DNA from: JAGOMW01 sp964596675
Lineage (GTDB): Bacteria > Patescibacteriota > Gracilibacteria > BD1-5 > UBA2023
Assembly (NCBI GenBank): GCA_964596675.1
Contig: CAZQUZ010000001.1
Span: 1-64,000 of the forward strand
DNA length: 64,000 nucleotides
Direction: 5' to 3'
Below, piece by piece: positions 24,453 through 33,206 of the stretch. How positions within the stretch are numbered: the stretch's first letter is position 1; every line of letters starts with the position of its first letter. The notes under the pieces were generated by a model that was given only the letters and a program-made list of their open reading frames with translations, did not search any database and was not told where the DNA came from. A program made the position numbers and the translations under genes.

Positions 24453-24478
24453 AATCCCTTATACAGGGATTTTTGTTT
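24451..24478 (+). terminator. Intrinsic terminator overlapping the PKD gene stop codon
   Basis: A 9-bp stem, AAAATCCCT (24451-24459) and AGGGATTTT (24465-24473), loop TATAC, then T-rich sequence. It begins inside the TAA stop. Confidence 0.8.
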
Positions 24479-24505
24479 GACGAGATGATAGATTTACCAT
24501 ATACT
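24477..24505 (+). promoter_or_regulatory. Promoter of the second PKD protein gene
   Basis: TTGACG (24477-24482), a 17-nt spacer and TATACT (24500-24505). The predicted leader is about 17 nt. Confidence 0.65.
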
Positions 24506-24528
24506 AGGACCATCTTTATTTATAGCAT

Positions 24529-26817
24529 ATGAATGAAAATCTCCCATGAGACAATCATGAAGCAAATACTCCTAAAGAATGAACAAATTCACTGCTCCAA
24601 GATATCATCACGGCAGCGAAAAACCAACCATCTTCATGAGAACTCATTCCAAAAAATAATACCCCTGAAACACCAAAGAAAGTACGGGAACCTATATCTA
24701 TGGCTCTTTTTTTGAAGCTTATAGGCTCACTCCTCTTCGTAGCGATTATATTTTTTGGAAGCTTTCTTGCATATATAGCATTCAATCCTGCTGAGGCCGT
24801 ATTCTTCACGAATACATTTAATATAGATCCAAATGATGTCCAAAATATCCTCAAGAAGCTTATAAATGGAAGTTTTGGTTTTATCATGATTATTATTTCT
24901 GTTGCATGGATAATTAGTCTGTTTCGAGCATTTTGGGTTCCTAAAGATCTAAAACGAAAAAGACTCCTTTCCTGGCTCTACGCTGGAGTTATTGGTCTTA
25001 TCTTATTTATGATTCTTGCTTTTTGGTGATACATATTTCGTATCGTAGGCGCGACTGATTATAGTAATCCCGATGGGGCAGTACTGATCTATGATCAGAC
25101 TCTCTATACCCGGGAAGAATACAAAGACCAATCTCGTCTCTATAAAACATCGAACCTCATCGGTCCGATAGACATATTTTTCGATATCAGGAGCAATGCT
25201 GAATCACTCGCGAAAGAAAATCTCTACACTATCGACTCATTCGAGATAAACTTCGATGGTGCTCGGTGTACTAATGGACGATCTACTATTACAGGCAGGG
25301 ATCCTATGAACGAGCAGAGTATCGTCTGTACTTTCGATACCGTAAAACCATATAATCTCACTGGTGAATATAAAGTACGAGGCAGAGATGGTACAAATAA
25401 AGCCATACCCATAGTCCTTCCGAGCATCGAGATTAGCGGTATAGTCGATATCAAAAATCAGGAAAATAGTCGTGGCAAAAAAATCATCACCCTTGATGCC
25501 AGTGCACTCAAAAAACTCTGAACTCCAAGGTGGATATACCAAAATGGAAAGGAGATAACGGAAAGCATCATTACAGAAACGGTATCAAGCGTATCTCAAG
25601 CAGTATGTCTCAGAGTATACGAAAATACATCATGCGATAGGATTTTTCTCCTCGAGAATACAAATGAAAATATAGCCGATGGAACGATAGAAAGCATAGA
25701 AGACCCTTCTCTTGCGAATGCATTTCATTTCTCACTTTCTGGTATCACGCTCAATGCGAATCAGATCATAGATATAGAGTGGATACTCGATAATCAAAAT
25801 ATTATCTGCCAAGACAATGATGAAGTATGTGATTATACATTTTCTAACTACTGACAGAAAAATATCCGCGCCACTATAACTACAGCAAATGGGAAAAAAT
25901 ATTCTTTCGAAAAAGAAATCACTGTGAATGAACCTATAGCGCTCGTGCGCCATGTAAAAGTATTTAATACTGATGGAGTACTCCTCAATGATGAAAATAC
26001 CTACGACACAAGTCTTCGTGCATACATACTCAGAAATAGTATCATCCCACCCGAAACGCTGACGTTCGATGCACGCGATATCGTATCGACAAATGCTGGA
26101 TTCCAGATAGATAAGGTACTCTGGAAAATCACGAACAGTAAAACAAGTGAGGAGAAAATCGGAGAAAAAATCACCGTCGATTTTAATCAACCTCTTCGCT
26201 ATACTGTAGAAGCATTTTATCTTTTTAAGAAAGAGGTTCCTGGAGGAATATCACTCGAAGAGACAGCAAAAGAAACTATAATCATCGATATAGAAAGAAA
26301 GAGTCTTATGCCTAGAATGAATGTGACTATGAGCTCAGACTATATACCAAGCACTGTTTCTATCGATGCATCCCAGTCGGAGTCAGAAAATGGTGAGATT
26401 AAGAAGTTTATATTCGACTTCGGTGAATGACGTACTCCAGCAGAGTGAGATGCTATCCAGCAATATATGTACACAAAACCTGGTGAAAAGACTATAACTC
26501 TCACTATTGTGTGAGAAAATGGGGAAAAAGCATCTCTCAAAAAAACCATAGTATTTAAAGATGAAGTAAAAACGATAGATTTCATGCCGAGTATCACACC
26601 AGGAACGGTCGGAAATGCTGTCGACTTTGAAGCACTCTGAACGAATGGCCAGATCGAAGAATATATCTGGACATTCGGTGATAACACTCCAGTCGATAGA
26701 GGATACCAGGTGTCCCATACATATGAAAAAGCTGGTACCTATACCCTCACGCTCACTATCAGATACACTGATGGAACTATCCAGAGCAAGAAAAAAACAT
26801 TTGAGGTGACTGAATAG
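24529..26817 (+). CDS. Three-TM membrane protein with PKD ectodomain
   Basis: A 762-residue protein. A soluble N-terminus of about 57 residues is followed by three hydrophobic segments: LFLKLIGSLLFVAIIFFGSF, GFIMIIISVAWIISLFRAFW and WLYAGVIGLILFMILAFWG* (residues about 59-167). The remainder is a large beta-rich ectodomain, ending with at least two PKD repeats: EIKKFIFDFGEG*RTPAEG* with MYTKPGEKTITLTIV, and IEEYIWTFGDNTPVDRG with HTYEKAGTYTLTLTI. Three TM segments place the C-terminal part outside if the N-terminus is cytoplasmic. Its position directly after the giant PKD protein suggests that they act together at the surface. A bidirectional terminator separates it from pyrH. Confidence 0.8.
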
Positions 26818-26819
26818 TA

Positions 26820-26848
26820 AAAACCCCATTCATATAGAATGGGGTTTT
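26820..26848. terminator. Bidirectional terminator between the PKD gene and pyrH
   Basis: A 12-bp perfect stem, AAAACCCCATTC (26820-26831) and GAATGGGGTTTT (26837-26848), loop ATATA, with A and T runs on both sides. It serves both converging genes. Confidence 0.9.
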
Positions 26849-26855
26849 TTGATAC

Positions 26856-27581
26856 CTATTTATCAGCCTTCGCATGGACGAATGTGCCTATGATATCATC
26901 GGTCGTTATCTTATCGATATCCTCAATACGACAGACATAGATAGGCATCTCTTCGTCTTTCGCCATAGCGATAGCAGACTGATCCATAACACGGATATCA
27001 CGCTTGACGACTTCATGCATATGAAGTGAGTCATGACGTATAGCATCAGCATGTTTTTTTGGATCCTTATCATAGATACCATCCACTTTAGTCCCCTTGA
27101 CGACGACATCACACTGGAGCTCGAGGGCACGGAGGATAGCACACGAGTCCGTGGTGAAGTATGGATTCCCAGAACCACCCACACATATGACGACTCTTCC
27201 CTGCTCGATATGTCGAAGTGCTCGACGACGGATAAAGTCCTCAGCCACACGATGTGTCGGTATCGCACTCATGACGCGCACTGGTACTCACTCATGCTCT
27301 ATCGCTTCACCGATAGCGAGTCAGTTTATGATGGTACCCATCATACCCATATAGTCACCCGTCACTCGATCGAATCCTCCTGCTTCGAGTTCGATACCTC
27401 GAAATATATTCCCCCCTCAGATTACGATGACGACTTCGAGTTTTTCATTGTGTACAAGATGGACGATTTTTTTTGCGAGAAATGCGAGAAAGTTCGAGTC
27501 GATACCATATCATTGCACTCACTGGAGAGCTTCACCAGAAAGTTTCAGGAGGATACGTTTCGGAGTATGGTATTTTTTCAT
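26856..27581 (-). CDS. pyrH: UMP kinase
   Basis: A 241-residue cytoplasmic UMP kinase that makes UDP from UMP and ATP. The family motifs are RILLKLSGEALQG* at the N-terminus, VIVIG*GGNIFRG for the nucleotide loop, DYMGMMGTIINGLAI, GGSGNPYFTTDSCAILRALE and TKVDGIYDKDP. Two of the invariant glycines are UGA, which is strong evidence for the code. Length matches the family (about 240). It ends 8 nt from a bidirectional terminator. Upstream, a minus-strand terminator closes the HTH gene 20 nt before the start, so pyrH either has a compact promoter or depends on read-through. Confidence 0.95.
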
Positions 27582-27601
27582 AGAAATGTGGAAGAAGTGG
27601 A

Positions 27602-27627
27602 TAAAAAACTCTAGCAAATGCTAGAGG
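27602..27627 (-). terminator. Terminator of the HTH/coiled-coil gene
   Basis: A 7-bp stem, CTCTAGC (27609-27615) and GCTAGAG (27620-27626), with an A-run at 27603-27608 that is a T-run on the minus strand. The stem includes the TAG stop of the gene. Confidence 0.75.
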
Positions 27628-28217
27628 AATTGGGTATAAAGGAAGAATACTACAGAAAATGCGAGTACGAGGACGAAGAGTATCGCGAGTCCGAGGATCG
27701 CAGAATTTCGTTTCGTGATTTCTTTTTCGAGGGTCGAGAGCTTCGTCGAGAGCAGGGTAGCATCGGCATCGGTTTTTGCCTTCGCACTTTCGAGGAGAAA
27801 TGTTGTTTTCTTGTACTCTGTAAGAGGGATAGAGTTTTTGAGCTCTACCTCAGCCTTTCCGAGGCGATAGGCGAGATCCTGGATAGTCTCATCTTTTTTC
27901 GCGATGAGCTTCTCTGCTTTCTGATAGAGCTCGATATAGTTCGGACCATCAGAGTAGGCGACTGGTGCTGTCTCGCGTGAGACCTTACGAGCCACGATCT
28001 CTTGCTCTGGCTTCTCACTCTCATCGATGACGATATATTCCTCAGTCGTATCAGCACCCTCAGTCTGCCTGATGAGCTCGACATCTTCCTCATGGAGGAA
28101 CATTTTTTTGCCGATACGCTTCGTGCGGATGCGACCAGCAGAGATATGACGATCTACAGTACGAGTAGAGACTGAGAGGCGACGTGCCGCCTCGACACGG
28201 TCGATAGCAAAAGCCAT
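27621..28217 (-). CDS. HTH (excisionase/MerR-like) protein with coiled coil and C-terminal TM anchor
   Basis: A 198-residue protein without in-frame UGA. Residues 1-50 contain a winged-helix DNA-binding pattern of the HTH_17 type: AFAIDRVEAARRLSVSTRTV, DRHISAGRIRTKRIGKKMFL. Residues 90-170 are a long coiled coil (ELYQKAEKLIAKKDETIQDL). The C-terminus is a single TM helix (AILGLAILFVLVLAFSVVFF). A membrane-attached DNA-binding protein could tether the chromosome or a regulatory site to the membrane. I have seen this architecture in CPR genomes but know no function. The TAG stop lies in its terminator hairpin. Confidence 0.8.
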   Translation of the reverse strand: MAFAIDRVEAARRLSVSTRTVDRHISAGRIRTKRIGKKMFLHEEDVELIRQTEGADTTEEYIVIDESEKPEQEIVARKVSRETAPVAYSDGPNYIELYQKAEKLIAKKDETIQDLAYRLGKAEVELKNSIPLTEYKKTTFLLESAKAKTDADATLLSTKLSTLEKEITKRNSAILGLAILFVLVLAFSVVFFLYTQFL

Positions 28218-28336
28218 AGTGAGATAGAGAAAAACTACGAAAAATACGCCCGAAAAGTTCGGACGTATTCTATGAAAAGCAGAGAAAAATGCAAATACAG
28301 AATCTAAAAAGTAAAAAGAGATTTTTTATGCACTAT

Positions 28337-28502
28337 CGAGAATTTGGAGGAGAATATTCTGGAAAGGTGAAAATTACTAAAATCAAGAAATTCGAGAAAA
28401 AATATTTTTTGTTCAAACTCGAGAATTTCGAGGAAAATATTCCTGAAAAAAGTAAATTTCTCAAAATCAAGAAATTCGAGAAAAAAAAGATTTTTCGAAA
28501 GG
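28337..28502. repeat. Imperfect tandem duplication of about 83 bp in the gap before the tmRNA
   Basis: Copy 1 (28337-28419) and copy 2 (28420-28502) both begin CGAGAATTT-GAGGA-AATATTC and end with AAAATCAAGAAATTCGAGAA. The motif CGAGAATTTC and its complement recur. This is the most structured part of the 28218-28574 gap. A plus-strand frame through it (28289-28543) would encode a Lys/Phe-rich 28-residue repeat, but no family or start signal supports it. On the minus strand the region lies downstream of the tmRNA 3' end. Confidence 0.7.
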
Positions 28503-28574
28503 AACGTATAAAGACATACGTGACTAAGAAAAACTTTTTTTGACGATGAAGTTCGCCGATTTTCAGAAATTTTA

Positions 28575-29011
28575 TGGTGGAGATGGCGGGCACCGCCCCC
28601 GCGTGTACAGAGGTACTATCACCGTGTATTCCTGTCTATGATTCATTTTTTAGTACTGTTTCTCTGACTATGAAAAATGACAAAAAAGAGAAAAGCTTAT
28701 CCCGTGTACTCACTTCCTTACAGGATAAAGAGCCCTACGGAGTGAGACTTATAAGTACGACTATTCTCTATAAGTTTCGAGAATAGAAGTTTGTAGCAGG
28801 CCATACGGCACTCATGTCTAAGACAAGGCTACACTTTCGAGCGATTAGGCAGCGAAAGCAAGAGCAGGTGTTGCGTTCTTGAAAGAAGCAGCAAGACGAG
28901 CGAGTGGTGATGTTTTTGCATCTATTATTTGCTTTTTGATAACGAGGCGAGCAGCCCCGAGACAGCACGAGTGACCATACGATTCTCTATATCGAATCCT
29001 ATATCATCCCC
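28575..29011 (-). ncRNA. ssrA: Transfer-messenger RNA (tmRNA)
   Basis: A 437-nt RNA that rescues stalled ribosomes. The 5' end GGGGATG (29011-29005) pairs with CATCTCC before the encoded ACCA end (28575-28585), giving a tRNA-Ala-like acceptor with a G3-U pair, the alanyl-tRNA synthetase identity element. The T-arm-like GCGGGGGCGGTGCCCGC precedes it. The tag reading frame (28845-28919) follows a TAGAT-GCA resume context, encodes 24 residues beginning AKTSPLARL and ending TPALAFAA, and stops at TAA. A 5' segment GATTCGATATAGAGAATC resembles the D-like and pseudoknot entry. A promoter lies 28 nt upstream of the mature 5' end, leaving a leader for RNase P to remove. Confidence 0.95.
28845..28919 (-). 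other. tmRNA proteolysis-tag reading frame
   Basis: Twenty-four sense codons beginning GCA (28919-28917) and ending with TAA (28847-28845). The C-terminal residues LAFAA are non-polar like the classical ALAA degradation signal. No glycine codon is present, so the tag avoids UGA. Confidence 0.85.
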
Positions 29012-29039
29012 GAGAAATTAAGGTACATTTGCGAGAATC

Positions 29040-29067
29040 ATTATATGAAAAATGGAAGATTTACCAA
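29040..29067 (-). promoter_or_regulatory. Promoter of the tmRNA gene
   Basis: TTGGTA (29062-29067), a 16-nt spacer and a perfect TATAAT (29040-29045) on the minus strand. The predicted start is near 29034, about 23 nt before the mature 5' end. Confidence 0.65.
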
Positions 29068-29087
29068 ATATGTTCACTGATTTTTCA

Positions 29088-29122
29088 CAAAAAACTCCCC
29101 GATATACCAATAATCGGGGAGA
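29088..29122 (-). terminator. Terminator after the small membrane protein gene
   Basis: A 9-bp stem, CTCCCCGAT (29095-29103) and ATCGGGGAG (29113-29121), with a T-run on the minus strand after it (29089-29094). It insulates the tmRNA promoter. Confidence 0.85.
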
Positions 29123-29142
29123 AACACGGATGGAGGGTGACC

Positions 29143-29619
29143 CTAGTCAGCATGGAGTGTCGAGAAGATCGTCTTCGCGCTCGGAGAATCTATGTTACCC
29201 TCTATGACAGCGATACCATGACTGAGTCGAGAATATGCACGTGGAGTGTCTGGATCGAGAGATTTTTCTATCTGATCGATGGGGGTATTTTTATAAAATG
29301 ATACCTTAAGAGGACCTTGGCCTTTCGGGACTTCAGATGAAGTCACGAGGACAGTATCTCTATCTTCTCATCAGGATGCAGTGTATGTATCTCACGCTAC
29401 AGAGCGAAATCCATATCATAATGTTTGATTCCAGTATGGAGGTGCTACCGAGAGTGGCGCAGAGTTCGCATGAGGTGGAGGTGGGGGATTTCTCATCTCT
29501 CCGAAAGAGGAGAATGCGTCCATCGAGTTATAGATACCCGTCAGGACCAAGAGAGTGAATACCGCACTGAGCCACTCAGCACTCGTATGCTGGCGGGGTC
29601 GTGGTGTAGGATGTTTCAT
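29143..29619 (-). CDS. Small single-TM protein with proline-rich linker
   Basis: A 158-residue protein. Residues 15-32 (EWLSAVFTLLVLTGIYNSMD) form one TM or signal-anchor helix, followed by a proline-rich linker (MRNPPPPPHANSAP) and an extracellular domain containing VSFYKNTPIDQIEKSLDPDT and RAYSRLSHGIAVIEGNIDSP. No family is recognised. Four UGA codons join two parts in one frame, and the gene ends at TAG. It has a strong promoter (29645-29673) and a terminator, so it is a monocistronic unit. Confidence 0.7.
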
Positions 29620-29644
29620 ACCTATTTACAAAAAGAGCAAACTA

Positions 29645-29673
29645 AGTATAACATATATTTTTCTAAGAGTCAA
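29645..29673 (-). promoter_or_regulatory. Promoter of the small single-TM protein gene
   Basis: TTGACT (29668-29673), a 17-nt spacer and TATACT (29645-29650) on the minus strand, with a leader of about 18 nt. Confidence 0.7.
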
Positions 29674-29756
29674 TATTTATTTATAAAAAATATAATATGT
29701 CAAATACTATTTATGAAAAGAGTCGATTTTTCTCTATTTTTGGCTATAGTGAGCCT

Positions 29757-31334
29757 ATGTCACTCTCACTCCATAATACTCTCACTCGCGAAAAAGAAGT
29801 CTTCAAGCCTCTCAAACAAGACGAAGTAAAGGTCTACTACTGTGGACCGACTCCGTATAACTATGCTCATATAGGCAATCTCCGGAACTATCTGATGGAT
29901 GATTTCGTCGTGCGTATCCTCCGATATCTCGGCTATCGTGTGCGGACGACGATGAATATCACCGATATCGATGATAAGACCATCCGTGATAGTCAGACCT
30001 CTGGTAAGACCCTCCGAGCATTCACAGAGTACTATACAGCCGAGTTCCTAGCGGACTGCGCGCGCCTCGGGATACAGACTGCAGATCATATAAAGCCGAT
30101 ATCTGAGCTCATCGATGATATGGGCGAGATCATCGATACACTCATACAGAAGTGATATGCCTACCTCGCGGAAGATGGCAGCATCTACTACAGTGTCAGC
30201 AAGTTTAAAAATTATGGGAAGTTTGCACACCTCGATATGAGTGGTATGCAGTCGAGCGTCCGTATCGATAATGACGAGTACGATAAAGAGCAAGTCGCGG
30301 ACTTCGCGCTCTGGAAAGCCTATGATGAGGCTGCTGATGGCGAGAATAAATGGGAAATATCTGTCTCTTTAGCACCAGATGCAGTCATTCCTGCGCATGC
30401 AGGAATCCAGCGTATCGGGAACATGGATCCTGAAACAAGTTCAGGATGACAAAAAATCAAAATCAGTGGTCGTCCAGGATGGCATATCGAGTGTAGCGCG
30501 TGTAATAAGCACTTTTTCTGAGAGCAGATAGATATACACATGGGTGGCGTAGACCTCATCTTCCCGCACCATCAGAACGAGATCGCTCAGACAGAGGCAT
30601 ACACTGGAAAGCAGTTCGCGAAATACTGGCTCCACGGCGGTCACCTCCTCGTGGATAATAAAAAAATGGCGAAAAGCGCGAAGAATTTTTATACCCTACG
30701 TGATATCATCGAGCAGGTGACTGATACGAGTGAAGCGCTCGTGTGTCGAGGATTCCGACTCATGTGACTCCAAAACAGCTATAGAGAGAACTTTAACTTC
30801 ACATGGGATCGCCTCACTGCCGCGATAAATACCGTAAAGTGACTCGATGAGACCCTGAAACGCCTCGGTCGGTATATAGAGAAATGTCCCGCTCAAAATA
30901 CCGAAAGAAACGCTCATGGAAAGCTAAAATTCCATGATATCTCACGAGAATTTCGAGAGAATCAGCAGGCATTTATGCAGGACTTCATAGACTGGCTCGA
31001 AGATGACTTCGACACTGTGAGTACTATGACAGTAGTATTCGAGTATCAGAGCTACATAAATAGCAGTATCGATGATGAGCTCTTCTCACTCGAAGAAGCA
31101 AAATCATGTCGAGATCTGCTCCAGAGCTGGGACGAAGTCCTCGGACTCCTCGACTTCACTCTCCTCACTGATACTGTAGAAATCCCGGAAATGATACAAA
31201 AACTCGCTCTCGAGCGCTACGATGCGAAGCTCGCGAAGAACTGGGCAGAGGCTGATACGATACGTGATGAGCTCGCAGCTGCGGGATGGAAGATGATAGA
31301 TGAGAAAGATGGGTGGAGACTCGAAAAAATATAA
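29757..31334 (+). CDS. cysS: Cysteinyl-tRNA synthetase carrying an inserted palindromic repeat
   Basis: A 525-residue class I synthetase that charges tRNA-Cys. Motifs are VYYCGPTPYNYAHIGNLRNY (zinc Cys and the HIGH-type HIGN), GRPGWHIECSACNKHFFG* and HMGGVDLIFPHHQNEIAQTE (other zinc ligands), and KKMAKSAKNF (KMSKS-type loop). The longer frame from 29697 adds 20 residues unlike the family and would start at a TATAAT, so I start at 29757 (MSLSLHNTLTREKE). Between the conserved DGENKWE and GRPGWHIECS segments the family has only a few residues, but here about 34 occur, including VIPAHAGIQRIG and MDPETSSGG*. They are encoded by a 67-bp repeat element. argS follows 10 nt later. Confidence 0.95.
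30384..30450. repeat. 67-bp double-palindrome element inserted in frame in cysS
   Basis: Two hairpins: ATTCCTGC (30387-30394) with GCAGGAAT (30399-30406), and ATCCTGAA (30427-30434) with TTCAGGAT (30440-30447). The outer ends GTCATTCCTG and CAGGATGAC are near-inverted. The VIPAHAGIQ translation is the well-known product of REP/dRS3-like interspersed palindromes in other bacteria. It contributes residues 210-231 of CysS and includes an in-frame UGA (30447-30449). Confidence 0.85.
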
Positions 31335-31344
31335 TCCCTACCGT

Positions 31345-33168
31345 ATGCAAAAAATCCAAGATACCATAAAAGCCATCATCCGCGACCTCTACAACGTAGA
31401 CTTCACTCCAGATATCTCCCCTGCCCCGAAGAAAGAGCTCGGAGACTACTGTGTGAATATATTTCCTATCGTGAAAAGTGTCTGAAAAGCCCCAAATATC
31501 ATATCAGGAGAGGTCGCAGATGCGCTCGCTCGACATACTGACATCTTCGCCTCTACGAGCGCGACGGGTGGATATGTGAACTTTTTTCTCACAGATAGCG
31601 TATGGCTCGAGATTTTTACTGCACTCCACGAGCAGACGAGCAAGCCAGCAAACGAGCAGACTATCGTGGTAGACTATATCGGTGCGAATGTCGGAAAGCC
31701 ACTCCACATCGGACATATCTGTACACCATCTATCGGTCAGGTCATCTCGAATGTATATCGTCATCTCGGATATCGTGTCATAGGAGATTCTCATTTTGGG
31801 GATTGGGGAGGGATTTTTGGGAAGTTGATAATTGCATGGAAGGAAAGAATATGGCTAGAATCATGAAATGATAAAGAAAAGGGTGAGTGATTATTCTTTA
31901 CTAAGCTGGAGCAAGAATGAATCAATTTTCTTTTAGAACTTTACCAATGGTTTTTTGAAAAAGTTCAGGAACCACTTATAGAAGATTGAACTTTTAAAAA
32001 GACAGACTTTGAAGAATGAGCACGCGAAGAATTTAAAAAACTTGTAGACTGAGATGAGGAAAATACAAAACTCTGGAAAAAATTTACCGCTATCTCTATC
32101 ACTGAAACTGAGAAAAAACTCGACCTCCTCGGTGTCCATGCGACCTATAACATCGGTGAGAGCTTTTATGAGGGACTCAGACTCCCCCGCCCGAACGGTG
32201 AGGACTATCCAGCTCTCCAGTACACGATGAAAGATATCGTCAGAGAGCTCATAGAGAAGTGAATCGCGACACAAAATGATGATGGCAGTGTGGGCGTAGT
32301 ATTCCCAGATGAGATGAAGATGCCATCATGCATCCTCCAGAAAAAAGACGGCACAGGACTCTACCTCACGAGCGATCTCGCCGCGATAAGGTATCGCCTC
32401 ACGAATGGATGGAATCCATCGAAAATCATCTACTCAGTCGATGTCCGTCAGCAGCTCCATCTCAGGCAGGCATTTACCATAGCGAAGATGGCATGGTGAA
32501 AAGAGCTCTGAGCAGAGAGTGTAGAGTTTTTCCATGCGTTTAATGGATTTATAAAGCTGAAAGAGTGAGCGATGTCTACGCGTCATGGGACTGTGATATT
32601 TCTCGAGGAGCTCATACAGCAAGGCAATGAGAGAACTGCCGCCATCCTGGCAGAAAAGTGACGCACTGGAGATAAGGCGCTTTCTGAAAAGGATATACAG
32701 GCTATCACTGTCGGCGCTATAAAGTACTCATACCTCACACAAGACAGAGAAAAAGATGTGACATTCGACTGGGACAAGGCACTGAACTTCGAGGGGCACT
32801 CTGGCCCATATATCCAGTATGCATACGTGCGTGCTCGGAAGATCGTCCAGAGTGATGAGATGACTCATACTGAGCTCTCAGCACTCGACTCTACACTCTC
32901 ACCACATGATAAGTCTCTCATCCAGATACTGAGCGCATCCGAGTGAGTGATAGATACCGTCGCGAAGACCCATAAGCCTCATCATCTCGCGCTCTATGCA
33001 TACGATGTCGCAGTCGAGTTTAATAGCTTTTATGTCCACACGCCGAAGATACTCGAGGAGAAAAATACTGAACTGAAAGCATTTCGCCTCGCACTCGTCG
33101 CGAAAACTGCCGAGACACTAAAAAAATCATTCGAGCTCCTCGCTATCGAGATGCCGAGTGAGATGTAG
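31345..33168 (+). CDS. argS: Arginyl-tRNA synthetase
   Basis: A 607-residue class I synthetase that charges tRNA-Arg. Motifs are DYIGANVGKPLHIGHICTPS (the ArgRS HIGH region), GDSHFGDWGGIFGKLIIAW, GRDKSMS-equivalent GAMSTRHGTVIFLEELI (KMSK-type loop with Ala in place of the first Lys, a variation common in ArgRS) and the C-terminal anticodon domain FEGHSGPYIQYAYVRARKI. The N-terminal ArgRS additional domain is present but short. Many glycines are UGA. The segment 31795-32090 is clearly more AT-rich than the flanks. It starts 10 nt after cysS, forming an aminoacylation operon. Confidence 0.95.
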
Positions 33169-33172
33169 TCAC

Positions 33173-33200
33173 TTGATATTCTCATGAAGATAACTATACT
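33173..33200 (+). promoter_or_regulatory. Promoter of the SLH/PKD gene, predicted leaderless
   Basis: TTGATA (33173-33178), a 16-nt spacer and TATACT (33195-33200), then 6 nt to the ATG at 33207. Confidence 0.6.
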
Positions 33201-33206
33201 TCCCTC

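Noticed and set aside
26820..26848. Inverted repeat as possible mobile-element end or attachment site
   Set aside because: Length, GC-rich core and flanking A/T runs fit a bidirectional terminator between converging genes.
28289..28543. Plus-strand 84-codon frame with 28-residue repeats
   Set aside because: It arises from the DNA tandem duplication. It has no family match, no start signal and a Lys/Phe-biased composition typical of AT-rich noncoding DNA.
29697..29756. N-terminal extension of CysS
   Set aside because: Its ATG directly abuts a TATAAT, so it would be at or before the transcription start, and these residues do not resemble the family.
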